The notes beneath the pieces were generated by a model. It was not told the DNA's origin. It did no database searches and saw only the letters and a program-made list of their open reading frames with translations. From Mesoflavibacter profundi (GTDB taxonomy: Bacteria; Bacteroidota; Bacteroidia; Flavobacteriales; Flavobacteriaceae), in contig NZ_CP061703.1 in NCBI RefSeq assembly GCF_014764305.1, positions 372,001 to 436,000 of the forward strand: a DNA stretch of 64,000 nucleotides. The letters run 5' to 3'. Positions 24,149 through 33,231 of this stretch are shown piece by piece (the first letter of the stretch is position 1; each line of letters opens with the position of its first letter). Both the position numbers and the translations under genes were made by a program.

Positions 24149-24973
24149 ATGAGCGAAACACTAACCAGAGGATTATCTGGGCTTTTATATATAACGTTAC
24201 TAATACTGTCGTTGTTTAATCAACATGCGTTTGTTGTATTATTCTATATTTTTGGAATGATATGCATGGCAGAGTTTTGTAAACTTATTCAACTTAAAAG
24301 CTATTACCCTTACATTATATTCACTATTATGTATTTTGTATTCGGGTATTGGCAATTTGTTATGAATTCTCAAAAAGGATTAACAGAAGCAACTCAAATA
24401 CTTCAAGTCCTTACTATTTTTGTTCAACTATTACTGATTAAAGATCTTTTTTCAGAAAAAAGAATTCCGTTATTTAGTTCAAAAAGGTACATTATAACCA
24501 CTTTTTACCTTGCAAGTGGTTTTATATTTTTAGTTTTAATAGGAAGACATGGTAAAGAGTTTAATCCTGTACTTGTCTTAGGTGCATTTATTTTAGTTTG
24601 GGTTAATGATACCTTTGCTTATTTAGTTGGTAAAAATTTTGGTAAACAAAAATTGTTTCCAAGTATTTCTCCTAAGAAAACAGTTGAAGGATTTTTAGGT
24701 GGATTATTTTTTGCCACAGTTGCTAGCTATTTTATTTTTATTTTTACAAATAACGAATTAACATTTACAAGTTGGCTTATTTTAAGTATAATTGTAAGCG
24801 TTATGGGTACTATAGGCGATCTTATAGAATCTAAAATTAAAAGACAAGCAAATGTTAAAGATAGCGGTGTTATTATGCCTGGTCATGGTGGATTATTAGA
24901 TCGGTTTGACAGTATAATTTTTGCAGCACCATTTATTTATTTATTCTTAAGAATTTTAAATTATGTTTCATAA
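24149..24973 (+). CDS. cdsA: Phosphatidate cytidylyltransferase
   Basis: Makes CDP-diacylglycerol from phosphatidic acid and CTP in the inner membrane. 274 residues with about eight hydrophobic segments. The C-terminal CDS signature GDLIESKIKRQANVKDSG...MPGHGGLLDRFDS is complete, and VWVNDTFAYLVGKNFGKQKLFPSISPKKTVEG is also typical. It overlaps psd by 11 bases; the two catalyse successive parts of phosphatidylethanolamine synthesis. Confidence 0.96.
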   Translation: MSETLTRGLSGLLYITLLILSLFNQHAFVVLFYIFGMICMAEFCKLIQLKSYYPYIIFTIMYFVFGYWQFVMNSQKGLTEATQILQVLTIFVQLLLIKDLFSEKRIPLFSSKRYIITTFYLASGFIFLVLIGRHGKEFNPVLVLGAFILVWVNDTFAYLVGKNFGKQKLFPSISPKKTVEGFLGGLFFATVASYFIFIFTNNELTFTSWLILSIIVSVMGTIGDLIESKIKRQANVKDSGVIMPGHGGLLDRFDSIIFAAPFIYLFLRILNYVS

Positions 24974-25613
24974 AGAAGGATATAAAATTATTGCAATTAC
25001 ATTTTTATTTATTGCAATTTCTGCAGTCTTAGCAGACAAATTTGTTGTTGCATTATGGCTTAAATACGTGATATTTTTTGCGCTATTTGTTATTTTATTT
25101 TTAATTCTTCAATTTTTTAGAAACCCAAAAAGAAACACAGTACTTAATGACAATACTGTTGTATCTCCTGTAGATGGAAAAGTTGTGGTTATAGAAGAAG
25201 TTTATGAACCAGAATATTTTAAAGAAAAGAGATTACAAGTAAGTGTATTTATGTCTCCTATAAATGTACATGTGACAAGATATCCAATTAGTGGTAAAGT
25301 GGCATTTAGTAAATATCATCCTGGTAAATATCTAGTGGCATGGCATCCTAAAGCTAGTACAGAAAACGAGCGCACAACCGTAGTTGTAGAAAATCCTATT
25401 TACGGTAAAGTTTTATACAGACAAATTGCAGGTGCATTAGCAAAGCGAATTGTTAACTATGCTAAACAAGATGATGATGCTGTACAAGGTACAGATTCTG
25501 GATTTATAAAATTTGGCTCTAGAGTAGATTTATTTTTACCTTTAGACACTAATATTAAAGTTACATTAAATCAAAAAGTTAAAGGAGGCGAAAGTATTAT
25601 TGCCGAAATTTAA
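24963..25613 (+). CDS. psd: Phosphatidylserine decarboxylase proenzyme
   Basis: 216-residue short-type decarboxylase that forms phosphatidylethanolamine. Two hydrophobic segments at the N-terminus (about 8-25 and 33-52), then VVSPVDGKVVVIEEV, FMSPINVHVTRYPISG, and the self-cleavage site FGSRVDLFLP, where Ser186 should become the pyruvoyl group. Overlaps cdsA; the ACBP gene starts 6 bases after its end. Confidence 0.95.
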   Translation: MFHKEGYKIIAITFLFIAISAVLADKFVVALWLKYVIFFALFVILFLILQFFRNPKRNTVLNDNTVVSPVDGKVVVIEEVYEPEYFKEKRLQVSVFMSPINVHVTRYPISGKVAFSKYHPGKYLVAWHPKASTENERTTVVVENPIYGKVLYRQIAGALAKRIVNYAKQDDDAVQGTDSGFIKFGSRVDLFLPLDTNIKVTLNQKVKGGESIIAEI

Positions 25614-25619
25614 ACACTA

Positions 25620-25886
25620 ATGACTCCTGAAGCATTAAATAAGAAGTTTGAAGACGCTGTAGATTGTATTAACAATCATACAGAACCTTTTCCTGCAGAT
25701 TTTCTTCTTAGGCTTTACGCCTACTATAAAAAAGCCACAAACGATTATGGCAGACCTAATAGTAGAAAGCAAATAATTAATGCCTTTAAAACAAATGCCT
25801 TATTTCAGATAAAAAATATAACTCCAGAAGAGGCAAAAGAAAAATACATTGAATTAGTAAATAACTACTTCTTATATAGAAAATAA
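25620..25886 (+). CDS. Acyl-CoA-binding protein
   Basis: 88 residues, a single ACBP domain: LNKKFEDAVDCINN, LLRLYAYYKKATNDYG (the acyl-CoA contact helix with the YKxAT motif) and the last helix KEKYIELVNNYF. Carries long-chain acyl-CoA esters in the cytoplasm. Its place behind cdsA and psd fits a role in phospholipid supply. Confidence 0.9.
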   Translation: MTPEALNKKFEDAVDCINNHTEPFPADFLLRLYAYYKKATNDYGRPNSRKQIINAFKTNALFQIKNITPEEAKEKYIELVNNYFLYRK

Positions 25887-25888
25887 TA

Positions 25889-26230
25889 ATGATAGATCTA
25901 AACACCTTATTAAATCCTTGTATATTATGTGGTGTTGTTTTCTCTATTGTTGGTGCAATATTATTCTATTTTCCGCCAAAAGAAATTAATTTAATTTATG
26001 GCTATAGAACCATTAGATCTATGAAAAATCAAGAATCTTGGGATTTTGCGCAAAAGTTTTCTTCTAAAAAAATGATTATTTCTGGTGTACTACTTACTTT
26101 AATAGGTTTAATAATATCAATTATTTCACTTGATAATCAACTACAATTATATGTAAGCCTATTATTAATAGGCTTATCATTATTTTGGATGATTTTCACA
26201 ACAGAAAATCAATTAAAAAAACGTTTTTAA
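25889..26230 (+). CDS. SdpI-family membrane protein
   Basis: 113 residues with three hydrophobic segments (about 10-30, 57-78 and 83-104). The motif INLIYGYRTIRSMKNQESWDFAQKF after the first helix is the SdpI/YhfL signature. In Bacillus SdpI gives immunity to the SdpC toxin, but most family members have no known role and there is no toxin gene here. Last gene of the lipid operon. Confidence 0.82.
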   Translation: MIDLNTLLNPCILCGVVFSIVGAILFYFPPKEINLIYGYRTIRSMKNQESWDFAQKFSSKKMIISGVLLTLIGLIISIISLDNQLQLYVSLLLIGLSLFWMIFTTENQLKKRF

Positions 26231-26234
26231 TCCT

Positions 26235-27902
26235 TTAGTCTACCAATAGATAACTTAATGGTTTTCCTGTTGCTCCATTAGGAAAAGTAATACCTAAAAG
26301 TGCCGATATGGTTGGTGCTATATCTGGAATTGTTGTATAATCGTTAGTACTTCCATTTAATATTCCGTTACCATAAAATAATAACGGCACATGAGTATCA
26401 TAATTTAAAGGAGAACCATGTGTAGATCCTGTATGACTGTATTGGATTACTGCAGGATCTAAAACAAACAATACATCTCCAGAACGTTTTTGGTTAAATC
26501 CATTTTGTAATAATACTTCTATCCCATTATTAAATTGTGTAGTAGCCATAGTTGTAGCTGTATAAGCTTTATCTACTCCAGGATAATTTATAATGTGATT
26601 TACAATACGGTTTTGAACAAGAGTTAAATCTAAATTTAAACTAGCAATCTTATCATGATCTAAAAATATTTGCTGATTACTAATATTTTTAATCCAATTA
26701 GACAACTTATGTCCTTCTACTTCTAAGGTATCTAAATAAGCTTTAAAATCTTTACCATTAAAGTATCCAGCTGGTATTTTTACACTTTTTAAATATGCTG
26801 GCACATTAACAGCGCCGTGATCTGCAGTTAGAAAAACCGTATAATTTCCTGAGCCTACTTGCTTGTCTAAAGCATAAAGCAACTGCTCTATTTCTAAATC
26901 TAATCTAATGTAAGTGTCTTCAATTTCTTTACTATTAACACCAAAATTGTGTCCAACGTAATCTGTACTAGAATAACTTACAGTTAATACATCTGTATAA
27001 TTGTCTTGACCTAATAATTCGCCTTTTAAAGCAGCTATAGAAAATTCGGTTACAAGACTATTTCCGTAAGGTGTAGATTTTAAAATATCATAACCTCTAT
27101 TTGAAGCACTTAAAGTTTTTAAATCATAAGGAAAAGTTGCGGTTTCTTTTCCATAAAATCCGCCTTCAAAATCATTTAAATCACTTCCACTTTCGGTATA
27201 AGTAGAAATATCATATAAGGTATTCCAATCTTTTAAATATTTTTCTGCAGGATTTGTTGCGTTATAGGTTTTAACCCATTGTGGTAATTGATCAAAGTAA
27301 TAAGTACTAGAAATAAATTGACCTTCGTCTTTACCATGAAACCAATATGCAGCATTTGCACTATGTCCAGCAGGTAAAATTGCGCCTCTATCTTTAATAG
27401 AAATTCCAATGGTTTTTCCTTTCATTTGAGTAAACAATCTGTTTTCGTCTGCAAAAGTGGTTGTTTTCATTCTATGCGGAGACATTTGTCCTGCCTTATC
27501 AAGTGTTCCTACAGATTGTACCGTTGTATCTCCAGCACAATACACAAAAGAATCACTATACTTATCGTACCAATTATTAGCAATTACTCCATGTGTTTTT
27601 GGTGTAGCTCCTGTAAAAACAGATGCGTGTCCTGGACCAGTATAAGTAGGCACATAATTAAAATGATTGTTTTTACAATTAAAACCATTGTTAATTAAAC
27701 GCTTAAATCCTCCATTACCATATTTATTTTCAAACCTTGTTAGGTATTCATATCGCATTTGATCTACAACTATTCCAACAACTAATTTAGGCTTATCCAA
27801 ATCGGTTGTTGTTACATTATTTGTGTTAGAAGTGACTACTTGTTTTTGAGATTGACAAGCTAGTATTAAAAAGATTATGCAAACAGAAAGTATTGCTCTC
27901 AT
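26235..27902 (-). CDS. pafA: Alkaline phosphatase PafA-type lipoprotein
   Basis: 555 residues, alkaline phosphatase superfamily phosphomonoesterase. The signal ends FLILAC (Cys16), so it is a lipoprotein, exposed in the periplasm or on the surface. GIVVDQMRYEYL holds metal ligand Asp48, VPTYTGPGHASVFTG the nucleophile Thr88, with GVIANNWYD following, and later zinc-ligand segments TVSYSSTDYVGHNFG and FLTADHGAVNVP, typical of PafA. A CAAAAATA box (TATTTTTG on the minus strand, 27923-27930) lies upstream. Confidence 0.93.
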   Translation of the reverse strand: MRAILSVCIIFLILACQSQKQVVTSNTNNVTTTDLDKPKLVVGIVVDQMRYEYLTRFENKYGNGGFKRLINNGFNCKNNHFNYVPTYTGPGHASVFTGATPKTHGVIANNWYDKYSDSFVYCAGDTTVQSVGTLDKAGQMSPHRMKTTTFADENRLFTQMKGKTIGISIKDRGAILPAGHSANAAYWFHGKDEGQFISSTYYFDQLPQWVKTYNATNPAEKYLKDWNTLYDISTYTESGSDLNDFEGGFYGKETATFPYDLKTLSASNRGYDILKSTPYGNSLVTEFSIAALKGELLGQDNYTDVLTVSYSSTDYVGHNFGVNSKEIEDTYIRLDLEIEQLLYALDKQVGSGNYTVFLTADHGAVNVPAYLKSVKIPAGYFNGKDFKAYLDTLEVEGHKLSNWIKNISNQQIFLDHDKIASLNLDLTLVQNRIVNHIINYPGVDKAYTATTMATTQFNNGIEVLLQNGFNQKRSGDVLFVLDPAVIQYSHTGSTHGSPLNYDTHVPLLFYGNGILNGSTNDYTTIPDIAPTISALLGITFPNGATGKPLSYLLVD

Positions 27903-28008
27903 GTATATTTAATTTTAAAGCCCAAAAATACAGATTTTATGACATCTAATTTGAAATTAACGTTAAATACCTACAAGAATTTTATATTTTAGCAGTAATA
28001 AAATTGAT

Positions 28009-28749
28009 ATGAATTACCTACACTATTTAGGCACATATACGTTAATGATAGTAGAAATGTTTAGAAAACCAACCAAATGGTCGGTTATGAAACAATTAAT
28101 ACTAAAAGACATTGACGATTTAATTATTGGATCTTTAGGTATTGTTGCCTTTATTTCATTTTTTGTTGGTGGCGTTGTCACCATACAAACTGCATTAAAT
28201 ATAGACAATCCTTTAATCCCTAAAAATCTTGTTGGATTTGCAACTAGACAATCTATTATTTTAGAATTTGCGCCAACTTTTATGTCTATAATTATGGCTG
28301 GAAAAGTTGGTTCTTTTATTACTTCAAGCATAGGAACTATGCGTGTTACAGAGCAAATAGACGCATTAGAAGTTATGGGAATTAACAGTCTAAATTATTT
28401 AGTATTCCCTAAATTTATTGCTTTAACATTATACCCATTTGTTATTTCAATCTCTATGTTTTTAGGTATTCTTGGCGGATTAGCAGCTTGTGTTTATGGT
28501 GGTTATGCCAGCATGGGCGATTACATAGAAGGTTTACAATTAGATTTTACGCCTTTTCATATTGCATATGCTTTTATAAAGACTCTAATTTTTGCTTTTA
28601 TTCTAGCAACAATTCCTTCTTATCAAGGTTATTATATGCGTGGTGGCGCATTAGAAGTAGGTAAAGCAAGTACAACATCTTTTGTATGGACAAGTGTTGT
28701 AATAATTGTATTAAACTATTTATTAACCCAACTACTTTTAAGCCAATGA
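28009..28749 (+). CDS. mlaE: MlaE-type ABC transporter permease
   Basis: 246 residues, five or six hydrophobic segments. GGVVTIQTALNI, RQSIILEFAPTFMSIIMAGKVGSFITSSIGTMRVTEQIDALEVMGINSLNYLVFPKF is the conserved MlaE/YrbE permease core. Together with the following ATPase it should form a lipid transporter for outer-membrane asymmetry or lipid import; no MCE substrate-binding gene is next to it. Overlaps mlaF by 4 bases (ATGA). Confidence 0.93.
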   Translation: MNYLHYLGTYTLMIVEMFRKPTKWSVMKQLILKDIDDLIIGSLGIVAFISFFVGGVVTIQTALNIDNPLIPKNLVGFATRQSIILEFAPTFMSIIMAGKVGSFITSSIGTMRVTEQIDALEVMGINSLNYLVFPKFIALTLYPFVISISMFLGILGGLAACVYGGYASMGDYIEGLQLDFTPFHIAYAFIKTLIFAFILATIPSYQGYYMRGGALEVGKASTTSFVWTSVVIIVLNYLLTQLLLSQ

Positions 28750-29513
28750 TTGAAGTAAAAAATTTACATAAGTCTTTTGGTGATGCCCATATATTAAAAG
28801 GTATCACTACTACTTTTGAAAAAGGTAAAACAAACCTTATTATTGGGCAAAGTGGATCTGGAAAAACTGTATTTTTAAAGTGCTTATTAGGAATTTTTAA
28901 TTATGAAGAAGGAAGCATCGCCTACGACGGAAATGTATTTGCTAAATTAAGCGAAGATCAAAAAAGAAATATTAGAGCACAAATAGGAATGGTATTTCAA
29001 GGTAGTGCTTTGTTTGATTCTATGACTATTGAAGAGAACGTAATGTTTCCTCTTAAAATGTTTACAAAACAAAGTAAAAGTGAAATGCAAGATCGAGTAG
29101 ACTTTGTTTTAAAACGTGTTAATTTAGCAGATGCTCATAAAAAAATGCCAAGTGAAGCTTCTGGAGGAATGCAAAAACGTGTAGCAATTGCGCGTGCAAT
29201 TGTTAACAAACCTAAGTATCTTTTTTGTGACGAACCTAACTCTGGATTAGACCCAAAGACTTCTATAGTTATTGATGATTTAATAAAAGAAATCACCGAA
29301 GAATATCAAATCACAACCGTAATCAATTCGCACGATATGAACTCGGTAATGCAAATTGGCGAAAAGATTGTCTTTCTTAAAAATGGTTATAAAGAATGGG
29401 AAGGTTCTAGATACGACATTTTTAAAACAGACAATGAAGCTGTAACCGATTTTGTTTACTCTTCAGAGTTGTTTAAAAAAGTTAGACAGATGTATATTGA
29501 AGAACGCGGATAG
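28746..29513 (+). CDS. mlaF: MlaF-type ABC transporter ATP-binding protein
   Basis: The frame opens upstream at 28686, but the ATG at 28746 gives the standard start MIEVKNLHKSFGD and the 4-base overlap with mlaE. 255 residues: Walker A GQSGSGKT, Q-loop VFQGSALFDSMT, signature SGGMQKR, Walker B YLFCDEPNSGLDP and switch HD (NSHDM). A serine-rich Walker A and EPNSGLDP are common in MlaF. Powers the MlaE permease. Confidence 0.94.
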   Translation: MIEVKNLHKSFGDAHILKGITTTFEKGKTNLIIGQSGSGKTVFLKCLLGIFNYEEGSIAYDGNVFAKLSEDQKRNIRAQIGMVFQGSALFDSMTIEENVMFPLKMFTKQSKSEMQDRVDFVLKRVNLADAHKKMPSEASGGMQKRVAIARAIVNKPKYLFCDEPNSGLDPKTSIVIDDLIKEITEEYQITTVINSHDMNSVMQIGEKIVFLKNGYKEWEGSRYDIFKTDNEAVTDFVYSSELFKKVRQMYIEERG

Positions 29514-29537
29514 TTCTAGCTTTACTTACTTAATTAA

Positions 29538-31016
29538 TTATCGTTTTTGAGTCACTACTAAAGTGTCCGTTTTAAGTTTAAACTTTAACCACTTGTAAAG
29601 TTTGTCCTTTTCATTAGCAATTTGCTGCTGATCAATTAAAGAATCATTCCATTTTATTGAAAAAACTGGTAATGTGTCTATAGTTTTAAAGTTACTTGTA
29701 ATGACTTTGGAATAAGATACCTCATCTACTGTTTCATAATTAATATGAATCTCTTCTGTTAAGGATTTAAACGGAATTTGATCTTTTTCTAACACAGATA
29801 ATTCTCTAACCTTATCTTCTAAAATAGCTATTTTTTGTTGTTGCGTTAACAAGTCTAAAGAGTCGCGTGTACGCAATTCTTCCATATAATCTAAATTATT
29901 AATTTGTCTGTTTTTAGTTTGATTAATTAATAGTTTAGTATTCTTTAAAAAACGATAAGACTGCAATCTTTGCTCTAATACATTTTTAGTTTCGTCAGAA
30001 ATCACATCTGTTCCAAAAGTGGTTAACTCTATATTAGAATCGCCATTTTCACTATAATTAATAGTGGCGTATTTTTTAATGTAATTAGAATTTGGTAAAG
30101 CTTTAAGCTCATTATTAACAAAGTCCTTCGCATCTATTGTAAACTGACTTTCTTTTAAAACACTTAAAAACGTAAATACCGCAGGAATCATGACAATAAT
30201 TGCTACTAAAGATGCGACTCTAGCAATACGTTTTCTCTTAGCGGAATTAGCATATTTAAGCATAGGAAAACGCAAAATCTTAAGTACTAAAAACGTAGCT
30301 AATGCTATAAAAATAGTGTTAATTGTAAATAAGTACATGGCTTGACCAAAGTACTTCCAATTGGCTTTTGCTAATCCATAACCAGCTGTACATAAAGGTG
30401 GCATTAAAGCAGTTGCAATTGCTACACCAAATATTACAGATGCAATTGTACCACGTTTGGTACGCGCAATAATTAAGGCTAATCCACCAAAAAAGGCAAT
30501 TAATACATCACGAATATCTGGTTGTACTCGTCCTAAAAGCTCGGATGTGTCTTCGCTTAAAGGGAAAAATCTAAAAAACAAAAATGCAGTTAATAAACTT
30601 AACACAATCATTATTGCTAAGTTGATTAAAGATCGTCTTAATGTATCAATATCGTTAATTGCAATAGATAACCCAACTCCTAAAATTGGTCCCATTAAAG
30701 GAGAAATTAACATGGCTCCAATAACTACTGCTGTACTATTTGCATTTAATCCTATAGATGCAACAAAGATAGAACATATTAAAATCCATGCTGTTGCGCC
30801 TTTAAAAGGTATATCATTTTTTATAGCTTCTATAGTAGCATCACGATCTGTATCCTCTCTAAAGTCTAAAAGCTCATTTAAAAAGGTTTTTATACTTTTA
30901 AATAAACCTTCGGCATCTTTTTTTACCGCTTCCTTTTTTTGCTCTACAGCTTCTTGTTGTTTGTCTTCTTCAGAGAAGTTAAACTTATTTTCGTTAGGAT
31001 TGTTTGTTGTACTCAT
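29538..31016 (-). CDS. DUF389 membrane protein
   Basis: 492 residues. After a charged, partly coiled-coil N-terminus (about 1-65), the DUF389 core has SIGLNANSTAVVIGAMLISPLMGPILGVGLSIAI and IRDVLIAFFGGLALIIARTKRGTIASVIFGVAIATALMPPLCTAGYGL, in about six membrane helices. A C-terminal soluble region (about 290-492) follows, with heptad-like stretches around 390-410. Family function unknown. It lies 9 bases downstream of manC on the same strand. Confidence 0.9.
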   Translation of the reverse strand: MSTTNNPNENKFNFSEEDKQQEAVEQKKEAVKKDAEGLFKSIKTFLNELLDFREDTDRDATIEAIKNDIPFKGATAWILICSIFVASIGLNANSTAVVIGAMLISPLMGPILGVGLSIAINDIDTLRRSLINLAIMIVLSLLTAFLFFRFFPLSEDTSELLGRVQPDIRDVLIAFFGGLALIIARTKRGTIASVIFGVAIATALMPPLCTAGYGLAKANWKYFGQAMYLFTINTIFIALATFLVLKILRFPMLKYANSAKRKRIARVASLVAIIVMIPAVFTFLSVLKESQFTIDAKDFVNNELKALPNSNYIKKYATINYSENGDSNIELTTFGTDVISDETKNVLEQRLQSYRFLKNTKLLINQTKNRQINNLDYMEELRTRDSLDLLTQQQKIAILEDKVRELSVLEKDQIPFKSLTEEIHINYETVDEVSYSKVITSNFKTIDTLPVFSIKWNDSLIDQQQIANEKDKLYKWLKFKLKTDTLVVTQKR

Positions 31017-31025
31017 TAATTAAAA

Positions 31026-32108
31026 TTAACCGTAATGTTCTCCAAATTTAGTTTTTACACTTTGAAGTACTTTTTTAATGTCTTGTTCTTTTTCTTTAGG
31101 AAAGATAAGCAAAACTTCGTCTTTATCAACAATTATATAATCTTTTAATCCATCTACAACTACAACTTTATCTTTTGTAGTTCTAATCATATTTCCTGTA
31201 GCGTCTTGCGTTAATGTTTTGGCATTTACAATTGCATTTTGACTTGAATCTTTGTCTAATTTATCATATAAACTTCCCCAAGTTCCTAGATCATTCCAGT
31301 CAAAAGTTGCAGGAATTACAAATACATTTTTAGACGATTCCATGATAGCATAATCTACCGAAATATTTTCCGCTTTAGCGTAATTTTCTTCTATAAATTC
31401 TTCTTCAGCACTTGTATTGTAAGTTTCTATTCCTTTGTAAAAATGCTCAAATAATTCAGGTTGATTGGTTTTAAATGCTTTTATCACAGCAGTTGCGCTC
31501 CACATAAAAATACCTGCATTCCATAAAAAATTGCCTTGAGCTAAAAACTGTTTAGCAATATCGTAATCAGGTTTTTCTCTAAATTGAATCACGTTGCTAA
31601 TATTTTCTGCGGAAGCGTTACCACATTCTATATAACCATAACCTGTGTTAGGAAACGTTGGTTTAATACCTAATGTCATTAACGCATCGTTTTGTTCACA
31701 AAACTGAAAGGCTTGCTGGACATTTTGCGTAAATGCAGCTTCGTCTTCAATCCAATGATCACTTGGCGCTACAATCATAACTGCATCTGGATTTTCTTTT
31801 TGAATTTTTAAAGATGCATATAAAATACATGGTGCTGTATTACGCATTGCTGGTTCTAAAACAACCTGTTCTGGTTTTACATCTGGTAATTGCTGTAAAA
31901 CAAGATCATTATATTTTTCATTAGTTAAAATGAAAATATTTTCGGTTGGAATTAATTTATTTAATCGCTGAAACGTCTTTTGTATTAAAGTATCGCCTGT
32001 TCCCAACATATCATGAAATTGTTTAGGAAAACTCTCTGTACTTACTGGCCAAAATCTAGATCCAACGCCGCCAGCCATTAATATCGCGTAATAGTTTTTG
32101 TTTTGCAT
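31026..32108 (-). CDS. manC: Mannose-1-phosphate guanylyltransferase
   Basis: Makes GDP-mannose for polysaccharide and glycan synthesis. 360 residues. The nucleotidyltransferase start ILMAGGVGSRFWPVSTESFPKQF is diagnostic, with PSDHWIEDEAAF, GYGYIECG, VIQFREKPD, WNAGIFMWSA and FDWNDLGTWGSLYDKL following. It lacks the isomerase domain of bifunctional enzymes. Cotranscribed with the SprT-like gene upstream and the DUF389 gene downstream. Confidence 0.95.
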   Translation of the reverse strand: MQNKNYYAILMAGGVGSRFWPVSTESFPKQFHDMLGTGDTLIQKTFQRLNKLIPTENIFILTNEKYNDLVLQQLPDVKPEQVVLEPAMRNTAPCILYASLKIQKENPDAVMIVAPSDHWIEDEAAFTQNVQQAFQFCEQNDALMTLGIKPTFPNTGYGYIECGNASAENISNVIQFREKPDYDIAKQFLAQGNFLWNAGIFMWSATAVIKAFKTNQPELFEHFYKGIETYNTSAEEEFIEENYAKAENISVDYAIMESSKNVFVIPATFDWNDLGTWGSLYDKLDKDSSQNAIVNAKTLTQDATGNMIRTTKDKVVVVDGLKDYIIVDKDEVLLIFPKEKEQDIKKVLQSVKTKFGEHYG

Positions 32109-32118
32109 GTATTGTTAT

Positions 32119-32718
32119 TTAATTGTCTATAGGCGTTACTTCTGCATTGGCATTAAACAAGTATAGTCTACCTGTTGCTACCTCAACACACTCGTAACGT
32201 GTACGACGTTTTTTACCTTTTTTAAACACTTTACCGTTATAGATTTTAAAGATGCTATTTAAAGGTACTTCAAATATATAAGTTTTATTGGTATTGACGT
32301 CAAATTGCTTTAAAGCATAGGCTAAATGCACGTCTGTATCGCTAGACGCTTTTGGGTTTTTAAAATGTTTTGCCAACATTGGTAATAATTGCAGCGGAAA
32401 AACTTCTGGATTTAAAAATGGTAACATTAAATGTTGAAATGTTGCTTTCCACTCTTTTCCATGCGGTTTAATAAATTTTCCAAAATTTTTATAGGCTTCA
32501 AGATGCGCAATTTCGTGAATTAAAGTGATTAAAAACCGATATTTATTTAAGCTTCCATTTACAGTAATTTGATGCTTACCATTAGGTAATTTACGGTAAT
32601 CACCATGACGTGTTTTACGCTCTTTTTTTACTAAAACCGTTAGATTATCCTGATCTAAAAGCTGTAATACTTTTGCTACTGAAGCTTCAGGAATGTAATT
32701 AGATATGGTATGCTGCAT
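32119..32718 (-). CDS. SprT-like zinc metalloprotein
   Basis: 199 residues. The zinc motif is HEIAH (68-72) with a later His86 (KPHGKEW), as in the SprT domain shared with DNA-protein-crosslink protease SPRTN. A C-terminal basic strand region (VFKKGKKRRTRYECVEV) resembles the usual zinc ribbon but lacks its cysteines except one. Role unknown in bacteria; DNA repair is suggested by the eukaryotic relative. Confidence 0.86.
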   Translation of the reverse strand: MQHTISNYIPEASVAKVLQLLDQDNLTVLVKKERKTRHGDYRKLPNGKHQITVNGSLNKYRFLITLIHEIAHLEAYKNFGKFIKPHGKEWKATFQHLMLPFLNPEVFPLQLLPMLAKHFKNPKASSDTDVHLAYALKQFDVNTNKTYIFEVPLNSIFKIYNGKVFKKGKKRRTRYECVEVATGRLYLFNANAEVTPIDN

Positions 32719-32786
32719 CGCTACAAATGTAAAATTTTGCGCTTATAAAAAGAAATTAAAATGACATAGAACTTCTATCTAACCCA

Positions 32787-33128
32787 TTAAGTTTTTGAAG
32801 CTGTTTCGCCCCATTCTGCAATAGAAATAATTAAAGGAATTAAAGTTTCACCTAGTTTAGTTAAAGAATACTCTACTTTTAAAGGCGGTTTTGTTGTGTA
32901 TACCTTTCGCTTTACAATACCATCGTCTTCCAAAGTTTTTAGTTGTAGACTTAAAGTTCTTTCGGTAACAGCAGGCATTTCTTTTCTTAATTGGCTGTAA
33001 CGTTTTGCTTCATCTTTTAAATGGTATAAGATTACGGTTTTCCATTTACCGCCAATTACGCCCATTGTAAGACTTGCGCAACAAGGATATTCTTTACCAT
33101 TAAACACGTGTTTTCCTTTTTTAGACAT
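32787..33128 (-). CDS. HxlR-family winged-helix regulator
   Basis: 113 residues. A Cys pair (CCASLTMGVIGGKWKTVILYHL) at the N-terminus, then RYSQLRKEMPAVTERTLSLQLKTLEDDGIVKRKVY and EYSLTKLGETLIPLI, the full HxlR winged helix. Family members sense aldehydes, quinones or thiol stress, often with a conserved Cys. It is divergent from a nitroreductase gene; the shared 103-base gap contains palindromes, so it very probably controls that gene and itself. Confidence 0.94.
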   Translation of the reverse strand: MSKKGKHVFNGKEYPCCASLTMGVIGGKWKTVILYHLKDEAKRYSQLRKEMPAVTERTLSLQLKTLEDDGIVKRKVYTTKPPLKVEYSLTKLGETLIPLIISIAEWGETASKT

Positions 33129-33160
33129 TTTAAAAATACTACTATACTTTTTGACCGTTA

Positions 33161-33191
33161 TTGCAAAGATAAAAAACTATACTTATTTTTG
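33161..33191 (+). promoter_or_regulatory. Promoter of the nitroreductase gene
   Basis: TTG (33161-33163), 20 bases, TATTTTTG (33184-33191): close to the TTG-N19-TAnnTTTG pattern. Confidence 0.5.
33164..33171 (-). promoter_or_regulatory. Candidate -7 box for the HxlR gene
   Basis: TATCTTTG on the minus strand, 36 bases before the start codon. Overlaps the spacer of the divergent nitroreductase promoter. Confidence 0.45.
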
Positions 33192-33192
33192 C

Positions 33193-33211
33193 TACTATAA
33201 TTTTTATAGTA
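33193..33211. promoter_or_regulatory. Palindromic operator candidate for the HxlR regulator
   Basis: TACTATA (33193-33199) and TATAGTA (33205-33211) around 5 bases, immediately after the nitroreductase -7 box. ACTATAC also occurs at 33141-33147 and 33176-33182, both followed by T-rich sequence. A regulator bound here would block transcript initiation. Confidence 0.5.
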
Positions 33212-33231
33212 TAAATGAAATAATATTAAAT

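Noticed and set aside
25889-26230. SdpI homologue as immunity gene of a toxin system
   Set aside because: No sdpA/B/C-like toxin or processing gene is adjacent; it ends a phospholipid operon.
30457-31023. 188-codon ORF opposite the DUF389 gene
   Set aside because: Antisense shadow of a strongly supported gene; Lys/Ser/Ile-rich without any motif.
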